Source: Firmicutes bacterium HGW-Firmicutes-11
Lineage (GTDB): Bacteria > Bacillota > Clostridia > Peptostreptococcales > Anaerovoracaceae
DNA length: 64,000 nucleotides
Direction: 5' to 3'
Assembly (NCBI GenBank): GCA_002840285.1
Contig: PHAE01000002.1
Location: forward strand, 62,001-126,000
Below are positions 34,938 through 43,651 of the stretch, piece after piece. The notes under the pieces were generated by a model. The model did no database searches, was not told the DNA's origin, and saw only the letters and a list, made by a program, of their open reading frames with translations. The translations under genes were made by a program, and so were the position numbers. Position 1 is the stretch's first letter. Every line of letters begins with the position of its first letter.

Positions 34938-35705
34938 TTAACTCACCTCCTTAATGTATCTGCACCAGTCGGCATGGATCTCATTCTCCGATTTTCCAAA
35001 GATACCGAGATGATCACCTTGCCCTGAAGCGTAAGCCACGACCTTGTCCCACCCATAGGTGTTGTCCAGATACTCGATGTAATTGTATGAGAACGCGTAG
35101 CCGCCCATATTGGCGAAGGTCAGCCCGTTCTCGGTCTGCATCTGATCGACGGTAGGGATCGCCATCGACTGGATCATTTCAGCTTGGGGCTTTTGTTCTG
35201 CAATGTAGGTTGCCAGGCCGTTGTCCCAGAAGTAATTGAGTTTTGGATTTGCCTTGTGATTGATCGAATGAACGTATTCGTGCAATGTGGCCGTCAGGAT
35301 GCTCTCGTGGTCATGTCCCTCAACTTCGGTATAGGGAGATACCATCATGACATTTCCGTTATGGCTGTCTCCAATGTGCCAGGATGGCGCAATCAGCAGC
35401 GTTGCAAATCCTGCTTCTCTGATCGCCAGTTGCCATTGTGTGTGGTACAGGAATACCTCAGTGGCCGCATCTCCTTCAAATCCCAGGTCGGCGCGGATCT
35501 GGTCCGCTTTCAGCGTTAATATAGCAAAGACCTCTGCTGCCGCCTTCTCATCCTTTTCCTGATAGTAAACGGTTATGTTTTCATCTGCCAGTCGTTTGCT
35601 CCCGATCGGTTTGACGAAGATGACCGGCAGTGTTTGAAGGACCCCCAGAGCTAAAAGCACCAGCACCACTTTCTTCCAAGTTACTTTTTTGTTCTCCGCT
35701 TTCAT
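34938..35705 (-). CDS. Membrane-anchored zincin-like protein (HEYVH motif)
   Basis: The 255-residue protein has an N-terminal signal anchor (about 12-30) and an extracellular domain with HEYVH (near 137), the zinc-binding HExxH of gluzincin peptidases. The later FWDNGLATYIAEQ aligns with the family's W-x-x-E-G-[LF]-A segment, but the glutamate that usually supplies the third zinc ligand is asparagine. The protein may be an altered or inactive peptidase. No database name can be given with confidence. It sits between the small exported protein and the membrane methyltransferase gene. Confidence 0.65.
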   Translation of the reverse strand: MKAENKKVTWKKVVLVLLALGVLQTLPVIFVKPIGSKRLADENITVYYQEKDEKAAAEVFAILTLKADQIRADLGFEGDAATEVFLYHTQWQLAIREAGFATLLIAPSWHIGDSHNGNVMMVSPYTEVEGHDHESILTATLHEYVHSINHKANPKLNYFWDNGLATYIAEQKPQAEMIQSMAIPTVDQMQTENGLTFANMGGYAFSYNYIEYLDNTYGWDKVVAYASGQGDHLGIFGKSENEIHADWCRYIKEVS

Positions 35706-35708
35706 GAT

Positions 35709-36218
35709 TCAAATCTCCTTGTTCTCGTTGTTCGCGTCAATAATTGCAAAGCTAGTGATCATCGCTTCAAATCCCGCAACCGCGGAACGGTATGCAACCG
35801 ATGTTTCCTCCGGTGTAGCCGGAGCGATCTGAGCGTCTGTTGGGTGACACCAGCCAAAGAAGTAGTTCTCATTTTCTCCCAAATATCTTAGATCGTATGA
35901 TTCCTCTCGTTCTATTAGATCTGTCCGGGTTGCGTTCTTCTTGCTAAAGACTTGGATCTCTCCTACGATTCCCATATTTTCGTCAACTTCGTCTTTGGGT
36001 ACATCGCGGAAGTAGAAAAGGACGCCTTCCTCCCCTTCATTGATCGTCACCGTATCCCAGAATCCCCGGGACATGGAGACCGAAAATCCGTAATCGTCAT
36101 TTTCGTAGAGGATGTCTGGATCTGTCTGGCCTCCAAAAGCGCTTAACAACAGGATGCCCAGGGTGACTGCCAAAAGCAGTACGCCGGTCCCGATGTTCAT
36201 TGGTTTGCTCTGATACAT
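35709..36218 (-). CDS. Exported or membrane-anchored protein of unknown function
   Basis: The 169-residue protein has a hydrophobic N-terminal helix (about 8-28) without a lipobox cysteine and an extracellular region starting near Gly30. The remainder (YENDDYGFSVSMSRGFWDTV and later WCHPTDAQIAP) looks like a small beta-rich domain and is not recognised. It is first in a three-gene unit ending in the membrane methyltransferase. Confidence 0.6.
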   Translation of the reverse strand: MYQSKPMNIGTGVLLLAVTLGILLLSAFGGQTDPDILYENDDYGFSVSMSRGFWDTVTINEGEEGVLFYFRDVPKDEVDENMGIVGEIQVFSKKNATRTDLIEREESYDLRYLGENENYFFGWCHPTDAQIAPATPEETSVAYRSAVAGFEAMITSFAIIDANNENKEI

Positions 36219-36242
36219 TTGATTTCAACCTTTCTTTTCAAT

Positions 36243-36305
36243 AAAAAACAGCTCATTTGCAACTCTTTGTTATTAATATAACAATAGAGTCTTAAAATGA
36301 GCTGT
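36243..36305 (-). terminator. Terminator after the histidine kinase gene
   Basis: On the minus strand ACAGCTCATTTT and AAATGAGCTGT form the base of a long hairpin with an inner stem around TTGTTAT/ATAACAA, followed by a run of T. It ends the FetAB/two-component transcript 20 bases after the kinase stop. Confidence 0.85.
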
Positions 36306-36324
36306 AAGGTTTCTTAAATCTACA

Positions 36325-37728
36325 TTACATTTTTGGTACTGTGATCATAAATTCAGTGCCTTGATTTTTCGCGGTTTGCAGTTGGATGGTCCCGCCGTGT
36401 GCATGGACGATCCGCTGTGCGATGGCAAGACCCAGGCCGGTTCCCCCTTTTGCCGAATTTCTGGACGGGTCCCCTCTGACAAAGGGTTGGAAAACATCTG
36501 CAGCCAATTCTTCCGGCATGCCGACGCCATCATCTCGAAAACGAATCAACACCTCCTCCGGAAGTTCTTCCAGATCGATTTCGATCCGTGTACCGGACGT
36601 ATTGTACTGTATCGCATTCGTGATCAGGTTTTCAAAGACGCGGCTCAACTGTTGCCCATCGATAAAGACGGGGATCTCTTTCTCTGGAATAGCAACCCTG
36701 TACCCAAAGCCAGCATCCTCTAAAGCAGGTATAAATGTGCCAAGTTGTTCCCGCAGATACTCGCAGATATCCGTCTGGGAAAAACTCAGAGTGTATTCGG
36801 GACTTTCCACTTTGGACAGTTCGAACAGGTCTGAAATCAGGCGGTTGGCGCGACGGCTGTTTTCAAAAATGATTTCTCCATATCGCTTGCGTTCCTCTTC
36901 CGTCAATTCTGGATGTTTATGACAGATTTCTGCGTATCCCATGATGCTGGAGAGGGGGTTTTTCAAGTCGTGTGAGACGTCCAGAATCAAACGCTTCCGA
37001 TCGTCTTCGGATCGTTTTCTCAGGGAGATCTCAGACTCGATCTGCTCCGCCATACAGTTGAAGATCGACTCCAGATCACCGAATTCGTTTCGTAAATTCA
37101 AGTCGACTCTGGCGCTGTAATCGCCGTCACAGATCCGTTTGGCGCTTGCGCAAAGTGCCTTGAGCGGAGAAACCACACTGATGGAAGTCAGCTTAGAATA
37201 AATCACGGTGCTGATCGCCAAGAGTATCAGGTAGAAAAGCGCAATGGCTACCATGATTCCCGTCACTGTATTGCGGTTGACCGACATGTATTCTTCGTTG
37301 TGGGCGATGGCAAAGTCGATGCGGACAGAGACCGGGAAAGTCACGATGAGCCAGACTTTCTGCTGCGGATCGTATGCGACGCTGTAGCTGAAGGGATGCC
37401 CGACGCCATTGGTTTTCGTTAGAAACTCTGTAAACCCTCCAACGGTAAGGTTCTCGGGCAAGGTATCGATGCCGACGGATAGTAGTATGCTCATATTTTC
37501 GTCCACGACTTGCACACCTCCACCATTTTCAACGACGGAAGTCGTGTCGATGTTCCGATAGTCCGGTTCCATCAGCATGTCTGCTGTATAGTTGTTCTTT
37601 ACCAGAGTTTTTGAAATGACATCGCTGGAAAAGTCCATAAGTAAAAATGCAAATGCGGCGATCATCGTTGTTATGACAAACATCAAAATATAATTGACGA
37701 CAAACTGATTCTGAAGTTTTCGCCTCAT
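36325..37728 (-). CDS. Sensor histidine kinase (two TM, HAMP)
   Basis: The 467-residue protein has two transmembrane helices (about 12-32 and 155-178) around an extracellular sensor domain, a HAMP region (about 178-235), a phosphoacceptor histidine in DVSHDLKNPLSS (near 253) and an ATPase domain with ENLITNAIQYN, RDDGVGMPEE and GGTGLGLAI. The sensor domain has no recognised ligand. The gene overlaps the response regulator by 4 bases. Being downstream of an iron-exporter pair suggests metal or envelope stress sensing, which is only inference. Confidence 0.93.
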   Translation of the reverse strand: MRRKLQNQFVVNYILMFVITTMIAAFAFLLMDFSSDVISKTLVKNNYTADMLMEPDYRNIDTTSVVENGGGVQVVDENMSILLSVGIDTLPENLTVGGFTEFLTKTNGVGHPFSYSVAYDPQQKVWLIVTFPVSVRIDFAIAHNEEYMSVNRNTVTGIMVAIALFYLILLAISTVIYSKLTSISVVSPLKALCASAKRICDGDYSARVDLNLRNEFGDLESIFNCMAEQIESEISLRKRSEDDRKRLILDVSHDLKNPLSSIMGYAEICHKHPELTEEERKRYGEIIFENSRRANRLISDLFELSKVESPEYTLSFSQTDICEYLREQLGTFIPALEDAGFGYRVAIPEKEIPVFIDGQQLSRVFENLITNAIQYNTSGTRIEIDLEELPEEVLIRFRDDGVGMPEELAADVFQPFVRGDPSRNSAKGGTGLGLAIAQRIVHAHGGTIQLQTAKNQGTEFMITVPKM

Positions 37729-38429
37729 TCCGTTTCACCTGACTGCGTTTGAAATTTGTACCCGATACCTCGAATCGTCCGGATGTAGACCGGATCCTTG
37801 GGGTCAGGTTCTATTTTATTACGCAGGCGACTGATGTGGACCATGACAGTGTTGTCGTCGAAATAGGCATCTTCCTCCCACACGGAGCGATACAGCTGTT
37901 TTTTCGTGAAGACCCGGTCCGGATGCTCCATCAGATGCTTCAATAAAAGGAACTCCTTCGCATTGAGTTCCACCTGACGGTTTTTTTGCTTCACGCAACA
38001 GGACGAGAGATCCAGGCATAGGTCACCCGCCACGATGCGCGCAGGGACATCAGAAGCATCCTGTTGTGCCCGTCTGGCCCTGCGAAGCAATGCTGCGACT
38101 CTCGCAATGAGTTCTGCCGAGCTAAAGGGTTTGAGCAGATAGTCATCCGCTCCCAGACCGAAACCCAGGACCTTGTCCATTTCCTCCCCTCGTGCGGTAA
38201 GGAAAAGCACCGGAAGTTCGCTGGTCTCCCTTATTTTTCGAAGCAGATTGAATCCGTCCAGTCGCGGCATCATGACGTCCAACACAGCAAGATCCAGTGG
38301 TTGTTTGTCAAAGATACCCAATGCTTCTCCGCCATCAGCAGCCGGGAACACTTGATACCCTTCCTGTGTGAGCAATAATATCAACAGTTCCCGTATGTCC
38401 CGTTCATCTTCCGCGACCAATATATTCAT
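37725..38429 (-). CDS. OmpR-family response regulator
   Basis: The 234-residue protein has a receiver domain (about 1-115) with acidic pocket EDE, phosphoacceptor Asp in LAVLDVMMPRLDG (near 51) and conserved Lys in DDYLLKPFSS, then a winged-helix DNA-binding domain (about 135-230) with VWEEDAYFDDNTVMVHISRL and IRTIRGIGYKF. The ATG at 38429 overlaps the membrane protein stop by 4 bases; a longer frame has no ribosome binding site. Confidence 0.94.
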   Translation of the reverse strand: MNILVAEDERDIRELLILLLTQEGYQVFPAADGGEALGIFDKQPLDLAVLDVMMPRLDGFNLLRKIRETSELPVLFLTARGEEMDKVLGFGLGADDYLLKPFSSAELIARVAALLRRARRAQQDASDVPARIVAGDLCLDLSSCCVKQKNRQVELNAKEFLLLKHLMEHPDRVFTKKQLYRSVWEEDAYFDDNTVMVHISRLRNKIEPDPKDPVYIRTIRGIGYKFQTQSGETE

Positions 38430-38827
38430 TTGGGGACCTCTTTCTTGAGTTTCCGAATACGCCAGAACAACTGCAGTAGAATTCCAATGATCAGTCCAAT
38501 ACCCAGTGTAAAAAGATAGGAGATGACGCCGACCAGATCGCTCCAACCTTCCGCCGTTTGATTCGCAGCGATGAACAACATGTACGCTGTTGCGATCCCG
38601 TCAAAGATAAGCGCCGTGATGAAGTAAATACGAGCACCCAAATAGCCGCCAATGGTGATCGCAAGGGATACGATGATGCCAAGAAGCGCAAATCCACCCA
38701 GATTTTCCCCGCCGATCGGTGTTCTAAGAAGCAATGCAAGAATGAAAAACGATAACACCGTACTCACGAAAAGAACCGCCAAGAATACGACCCAGCTTAA
38801 GGAATGTTTCTCCGGTAACTTTACCAT
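38426..38827 (-). CDS. Small four-helix membrane protein
   Basis: The 133-residue protein consists almost entirely of four transmembrane helices (about 12-33, 45-63, 65-87 and 97-120) with a short basic tail. The family is not recognised. It lies between the FetB-type permease gene (38 bases upstream) and the response regulator (4-base overlap), so it may be an accessory or target of the two-component system. Confidence 0.65.
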   Translation of the reverse strand: MVKLPEKHSLSWVVFLAVLFVSTVLSFFILALLLRTPIGGENLGGFALLGIIVSLAITIGGYLGARIYFITALIFDGIATAYMLFIAANQTAEGWSDLVGVISYLFTLGIGLIIGILLQLFWRIRKLKKEVPK

Positions 38828-38865
38828 AGTTTTGCTCCTTCATTCTCTACAAAAAATCAATATGT

Positions 38866-39648
38866 TTATGAATCGACCATTTGATCCTGTTCGTTAAAAA
38901 ACGTCCGATAACCGAGGACCAGCATCAAAATCACAGACAGGGACACGGATCCCAATATCCCCAGCATAATGGCGATTTGATAGGCGATGGCTGTGGTTGG
39001 TGCAATGCCCGACAGGATCTGCCCCGTCATCATGCCTGGAAGAAAAACGATACCCATGCCCAACATGGAATTGATCGTCGGCATGATTGCTCCATCAAAG
39101 GTGTTGTTTATGATATCTCTCGTTGCCGTTTTCGGTGTTGCTCCAAGTACAAGAGCTTCTTCCACCAGGTTTTTTTGCATGGTCATGCCCTCGGTCAAGG
39201 ATTTGATGCCCAAAGAAACGCCTGTCATAGAATTGCCGACGATCATCCCTGCGATGGGAACAAAATACTGGGGGTCATACCATGGAGAGATCTGAACCAC
39301 TGCCAGTAGAAAGTAGAAGAGACAGCACAGGGTTCCTGCGCTCATCGACAGGGCGATGACTCGTTTTAATTTGCGCGACAGCTTTCCTTTGAATTTTTGA
39401 AACACGGTACCAATGGCAAATCCCTCCATAAGAAGTATGATAGCGATCGTGATCAGAGGATGGGGATTTTCAAAGATATAAATGAGGACATAACCTGTCA
39501 AAATCAGCTGTAGCGTCATACGAACCGAAGATAGAAGAATCTCCCGTTCTCTTTTGATGCCCCTGGCCCGCACGATAAACAGCACCACAAAAACAAATAC
39601 ATAGGCTAAAAGGATCTGCGGGATGGTAAGATCAATGATTCCTTTCAT
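38866..39648 (-). CDS. fetB: FetB-type (UPF0014) ABC exporter permease
   Basis: The 260-residue membrane protein has about 7 helices and the UPF0014 signatures VPIAGMIVGNSMTG and LVLGATPKTATRDII, followed by PTINSMLGMGIVFLPGMMTG. In Escherichia coli FetAB exports iron and helps resist oxidative stress. It follows the ATPase gene by 2 bases. Confidence 0.9.
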   Translation of the reverse strand: MKGIIDLTIPQILLAYVFVFVVLFIVRARGIKREREILLSSVRMTLQLILTGYVLIYIFENPHPLITIAIILLMEGFAIGTVFQKFKGKLSRKLKRVIALSMSAGTLCCLFYFLLAVVQISPWYDPQYFVPIAGMIVGNSMTGVSLGIKSLTEGMTMQKNLVEEALVLGATPKTATRDIINNTFDGAIMPTINSMLGMGIVFLPGMMTGQILSGIAPTTAIAYQIAIMLGILGSVSLSVILMLVLGYRTFFNEQDQMVDS

Positions 39649-39650
39649 TC

Positions 39651-40283
39651 CTATTTTCTCCCCTTCACCTTCCCGCCAGCGATCTCGACGATCTCGTCAG
39701 AATAGGTTTCGGCTACAGCTTTCGAATGCGTGACCAGAACGATGGTTTTCCCTTTTTCCTTTGCCTGACCGGTCAGCCGTTCGATCACGAAACGTTCCGT
39801 ATCCTCATCCAATGCCGACGACGGCTCGTCAAAAAGAAAAACCGTCGCGTCCATCAGCAAAACACGGCCGAGCGCCAGGCGTTGCTTTTCACCACCGGAC
39901 AGTTCCATTGCGCTGGATGCGAGGGATTTATTCAAATGAACATTGTAGAGTGTTTCTTGAAGTTCAGTTTCTTCAGGCAATGGCCGCTGCTGGAAGCGAA
40001 ATCCGGCCAACAGATTATCTCCTACCGTGCCGGAAAACATCGCCGGGCTTTGGGTGAGCATTGCAACGCTTCGCCGATGCTCCACCGAAGGAATCTCTGC
40101 CAGGTCTTTTCCTTCAAAGAAAATTTTTCCCGATGTAGGCGATGTCATCTTATTGAGCAGTCTCAGGATCGTTGACTTGCCGCTACCGCTTGGCCCTACC
40201 AAAGTCGTAACGATCCCTGCCTGGATTTCAAGGTCCGGGAGATCCAATATGTCTTTGTAAAGAACATCTCGAAATTCAAACAT
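39651..40283 (-). CDS. fetA: FetA-type ABC exporter ATPase
   Basis: The 210-residue ATPase has Walker A GPSGSGKST (near 31), signature ELSGGEKQRLALGRVLL and Walker B VFLFDEPSSALDE. Its pairing with a UPF0014 permease identifies it as FetA/YbbL type. The second of two nearby ATGs is preferred, since it lies 6 bases from GAGGA and the first only 1. Confidence 0.88.
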   Translation of the reverse strand: MFEFRDVLYKDILDLPDLEIQAGIVTTLVGPSGSGKSTILRLLNKMTSPTSGKIFFEGKDLAEIPSVEHRRSVAMLTQSPAMFSGTVGDNLLAGFRFQQRPLPEETELQETLYNVHLNKSLASSAMELSGGEKQRLALGRVLLMDATVFLFDEPSSALDEDTERFVIERLTGQAKEKGKTIVLVTHSKAVAETYSDEIVEIAGGKVKGRK

Positions 40284-40377
40284 ATGCATTCCTCATGAAC
40301 TGTATTGTTTTTTTTTATTGTATTGGGTAATTGATGCCCAATGCAACTACTTTTGCGTTTCATCTGTCTAAAAGTGG

Positions 40378-40383
40378 TATAAT
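40378..40383 (+). promoter_or_regulatory. Extended -10 promoter element for the DUF4153 gene
   Basis: TATAAT preceded by TGG, 23 bases before the start codon at 40407. The only -35-like hexamer (TTGCGT) is at an unusually long 19-base spacing. Confidence 0.55.
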
Positions 40384-40406
40384 ATACCAAGATTGGAGGG
40401 ATCTAT

Positions 40407-42200
40407 ATGAAACGACTTTCTACCATCGTAATACAACTTGCCAGAGGTGTCTCCAAAGCTGTGTTGCGTTTCCCACTTACCGTGCTCGCTCTCGTGGTTG
40501 CAGCTTCGCTGGTTTGTTACCTCATATCCTTGCGGTTGTTTCCAGCCCCTTTGTTGGTGGAAAAGGCGATTTTTGCCCTAGCTGTCGGCGCCCTTGTCGG
40601 CATGGCTGCCCAGTTCTCAACGGAGCGGTTTGCCAAACTGACCGGCAAGCGTCCATTGGTGTATCTTGTTGCGTTGGCACTGATCGCCGGCTATTTTTTG
40701 ATCCTTTGGTCAGCACCGGAAATCGGCACCCAAATCGTTGTCCGCTCCTTTGTGGCGATTTTTGCCCTCTTTTGCTATGTGCTCTTTATCCCGGCGTACC
40801 ACAAGGCGACCGACTTTGATCGGGTAGCGCTTGTTCATTTCAAATCCTTCTTCACTGCCGCCCTGTACTCCGGTGTTCTGGCAGCCGGTCTTGCGGCGAT
40901 CATCTTTGCGATCGATACGCTGTTGTTCAATGTGAATGAAAATGCTTACGGATATATGATGGCGATCGTCTGGATCGTCTTCGCTCCCGTGTATTACCTT
41001 TCCTTGCTGCCAAACTTCAACGAAAGCAGTGAGGAAGCGACGGCCATTGCCGATAAGAAGAGTGAATACCCCCGATTCCTGGAGATACTGATCTCCTACA
41101 TCGCTGTGCCCCTCTTTTCTGCATACACTCTTGTGCTGGTCGCCTACTTCTTCAAGATCCTTGTTACCCGTCAATGGCCTTCCGGGCAGTTGGGACCGAT
41201 GGTGCTGATCTACTCGGCAGTGGGCATCCTGCTCTTCATACTTTGCGCCCTGCCCAAGAATCGATTTGTCCATTGGTATCGAATGCTGTTTCCAAAGATC
41301 TTGATTCCTGTGGTCATCATGCAGATGATCGCCGTCTGGATCCGCCTGGATGCCTATGGGATCACCGAGTCCCGTTATTACATCGCCCTGTTTGGCATCT
41401 ACTCGATCGTGACCGGCGTATTTCTCAGTTTTCGTCCAAATGGAAGAAACGGGGTCGTGGTCCTATTGTCCGCAGCTTTCGCGATCGTATCGATCCTGCC
41501 CCCGGTGGATGCTTTCACCGTATCCCGAAACAGTCAGATCAACATTTTGGAAACTTATCTGGAGCAGGAGGGCATCTTATCCTCGGACGGGACTCTCACA
41601 CCGAAGTCTAAAGTGTCGGAGGATGCAAGAGTTGAGATCACAGCAAAAATGGATTACCTGACCTACAGCGGCTCTTCCTCTTATATTGAATGGCTTCCGG
41701 AGGATTTTGTCATTTACGAGGATTTTGAACAAACCTTTGGTTTCGTTCCCGCGTATCGCTATGATCCAGGCATCGACAACCAGTACTTCCATGCGGAGAT
41801 CGACGCCCGCAAACCGGTAGACATAAGGGGATATGACGTTTCGATCCCGATCAATGCCGGAAAGTATGGAGTCAAAGGTATTTCCGAGTATCCGTTCTCA
41901 GTGGATGGTCAAGATCACATCCTTCGAATCAATACAGTATCTGCAAATGAAGTGACCGCTACCGTCGTCGATGGAGCTAAGATGCCTGTCGTGACTACCG
42001 GTTTCTATGATTTCGCTTTTGGTTTAAAAGACGAGATGCGGGACACAAAGGAATGGTTTTCCCCCGAATCCTTGTCCCTTGTGGTCGAAGACAACGGATA
42101 TAAGATGAAGGTCGTGTTCCAGTGGATCGATCTGGTAGAAGGAGACGAAAGCAACGCAGGTGTCGAGTACATGGCGGACGTTTATATTGCGACACCTTAA
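40407..42200 (+). CDS. DUF4153 membrane protein
   Basis: The 597-residue protein has about 12 hydrophobic segments in the first two thirds and a C-terminal extracellular domain of about 200 residues (from near 390). The organisation and the segments AALYSGVLAAGLAAIIFAID and FAPVYYLSLLPNF match the DUF4153 family, which has no defined function. It has its own promoter and precedes the copper genes by 77 bases; cotranscription is possible but not required. Confidence 0.8.
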   Translation: MKRLSTIVIQLARGVSKAVLRFPLTVLALVVAASLVCYLISLRLFPAPLLVEKAIFALAVGALVGMAAQFSTERFAKLTGKRPLVYLVALALIAGYFLILWSAPEIGTQIVVRSFVAIFALFCYVLFIPAYHKATDFDRVALVHFKSFFTAALYSGVLAAGLAAIIFAIDTLLFNVNENAYGYMMAIVWIVFAPVYYLSLLPNFNESSEEATAIADKKSEYPRFLEILISYIAVPLFSAYTLVLVAYFFKILVTRQWPSGQLGPMVLIYSAVGILLFILCALPKNRFVHWYRMLFPKILIPVVIMQMIAVWIRLDAYGITESRYYIALFGIYSIVTGVFLSFRPNGRNGVVVLLSAAFAIVSILPPVDAFTVSRNSQINILETYLEQEGILSSDGTLTPKSKVSEDARVEITAKMDYLTYSGSSSYIEWLPEDFVIYEDFEQTFGFVPAYRYDPGIDNQYFHAEIDARKPVDIRGYDVSIPINAGKYGVKGISEYPFSVDGQDHILRINTVSANEVTATVVDGAKMPVVTTGFYDFAFGLKDEMRDTKEWFSPESLSLVVEDNGYKMKVVFQWIDLVEGDESNAGVEYMADVYIATP

Positions 42201-42277
42201 CAATGGATCGAGTCTTCTCCATCGTTTCTCCATATTCTTTTGGTCCAATGGTATCAATAGAAAACGGAGGTGTGCCG

Positions 42278-43651
42278 ATGTCGTTAAAACAAATGAAAAC
42301 CGTTCTTCAAGTAGAGGGTATGCATTGTGTCGCATGCGAAACCCGAATCGAGAAAGCGCTTACTCATATACCGGGGGTTCAAAAGGTGGCAGCTTACTAC
42401 TCCACCGGCCGAGTCGTAGTGACTCATAGTAGCTCCGACTTTGACCATGAAGCGTTGACGAAAGCGATTCAAACGCTGAACTATCATATAAGAACAAACG
42501 ACATTGCCGCAACGGTGCGACAGAACACGCCGCCAACGGACTACGGTCTGGCGGCTTTTGTCGCAGTATTGTTGGTCTCCATATACTTTTTTATGGACAG
42601 AGCAGGACTTATCTCAGTCTTCACACAATTTCCTGTCGCAAAAGAGGGCATGGGATACGGATTGTTGTTCCTGATCGGTCTGCTGACCTCAGTGCACTGC
42701 ATCGCGATGTGTGGAGGAATCTGTTTGTCACAAAGCATACCGACTCGTATCGATGGTAAGGAACCGGATCGCAAGCGTTCCTCATTGCGTCCAGCGATAT
42801 CCTATAATTTAGGACGAGTGATATCGTATACGGTTATAGGTGGAATCGTCGGAGGAATTGGAGGCGTCTTCAGTCTTTCCGGAACCCTAAAAGGCGCAAT
42901 CCCTATCGTCGCCGGAATCTTTATGGTGATCATGGGACTCAATATGCTCAATCTGTTTCCCTGGCTTCGCAGGTTACAGCCGAGGTTGCCGAAACGCCTT
43001 GCGCGGATCGTCTCTGTAAAGCAAGGTGGCGGTCGTCCTATGGTCATCGGGCTCCTCAATGGGTTAATGCCATGCGGGCCGCTACAGGCAATGCAGCTAT
43101 ATGCATTGTCCACCGGAAGCCCCTGGAAAGGTGCAGTTGCAATGCTGCTCTTCAGCATCGGCACCGTTCCCTTGATGCTATCTTTCGGAGCGCTAAGCTC
43201 CGTGCTAACAAGACAGTTTACCCATAAAATGCTGACCGTCAGCGCCGTTTTGGTCATCTTTCTGGGTGTTTTTATGTTCAACACCGGAGCAAGTCTCTCA
43301 GACATTACACTGTCCAGTGCTTTGTCAGGATCGGGAAGCAGTCAATCGGGACAGCAAACGGAAATCGCAGACGGCAAGCAGTTTGTCACTACACAACTAA
43401 CGTCCAGGGGATATGAGCCGATCGTCGTTCAGCAAGGAATCCCTGTCATATGGAATCTTCAAGCAGACGCTAAATCGCTCAACGGCTGCAACAGCGCCAT
43501 TGTGATACCGGCATACAATATTCAGAAAAATCTTGTGCCAGGAGACAACATCATAGAATTTATTCCAACAGAAAGCGGTGTGGTCAACTTCAGCTGCTGG
43601 ATGGGAATGATCCGAAGCACAATTACAGTAACTGAGGAGGTCTTGGAATGA
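42278..43651 (+). CDS. Heavy-metal-domain / TauE-type membrane / cupredoxin fusion protein
   Basis: The 457-residue protein combines three copper-associated modules. Residues about 8-72 are a heavy-metal-associated domain with the GMHCVAC metal site. Residues about 88-335 form a six- to seven-helix SafE/DsbD-type membrane domain, with [14 protein letters not shown] and [20 protein letters not shown]. Residues about 355-457 resemble a cupredoxin, with candidate ligands in NGCNSAI and FSCWMGM. Copper trafficking across the membrane is the likely role. GGAGG fixes the ATG at 42278. The stop overlaps copA by 4 bases. Confidence 0.85.
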   Translation: MSLKQMKTVLQVEGMHCVACETRIEKALTHIPGVQKVAAYYSTGRVVVTHSSSDFDHEALTKAIQTLNYHIRTNDIAATVRQNTPPTDYGLAAFVAVLLVSIYFFMDRAGLISVFTQFPVAKEGMGYGLLFLIGLLTSVHCIAMCGGICLSQSIPTRIDGKEPDRKRSSLRPAISYNLGRVISYTVIGGIVGGIGGVFSLSGTLKGAIPIVAGIFMVIMGLNMLNLFPWLRRLQPRLPKRLARIVSVKQGGGRPMVIGLLNGLMPCGPLQAMQLYALSTGSPWKGAVAMLLFSIGTVPLMLSFGALSSVLTRQFTHKMLTVSAVLVIFLGVFMFNTGASLSDITLSSALSGSGSSQSGQQTEIADGKQFVTTQLTSRGYEPIVVQQGIPVIWNLQADAKSLNGCNSAIVIPAYNIQKNLVPGDNIIEFIPTESGVVNFSCWMGMIRSTITVTEEVLE

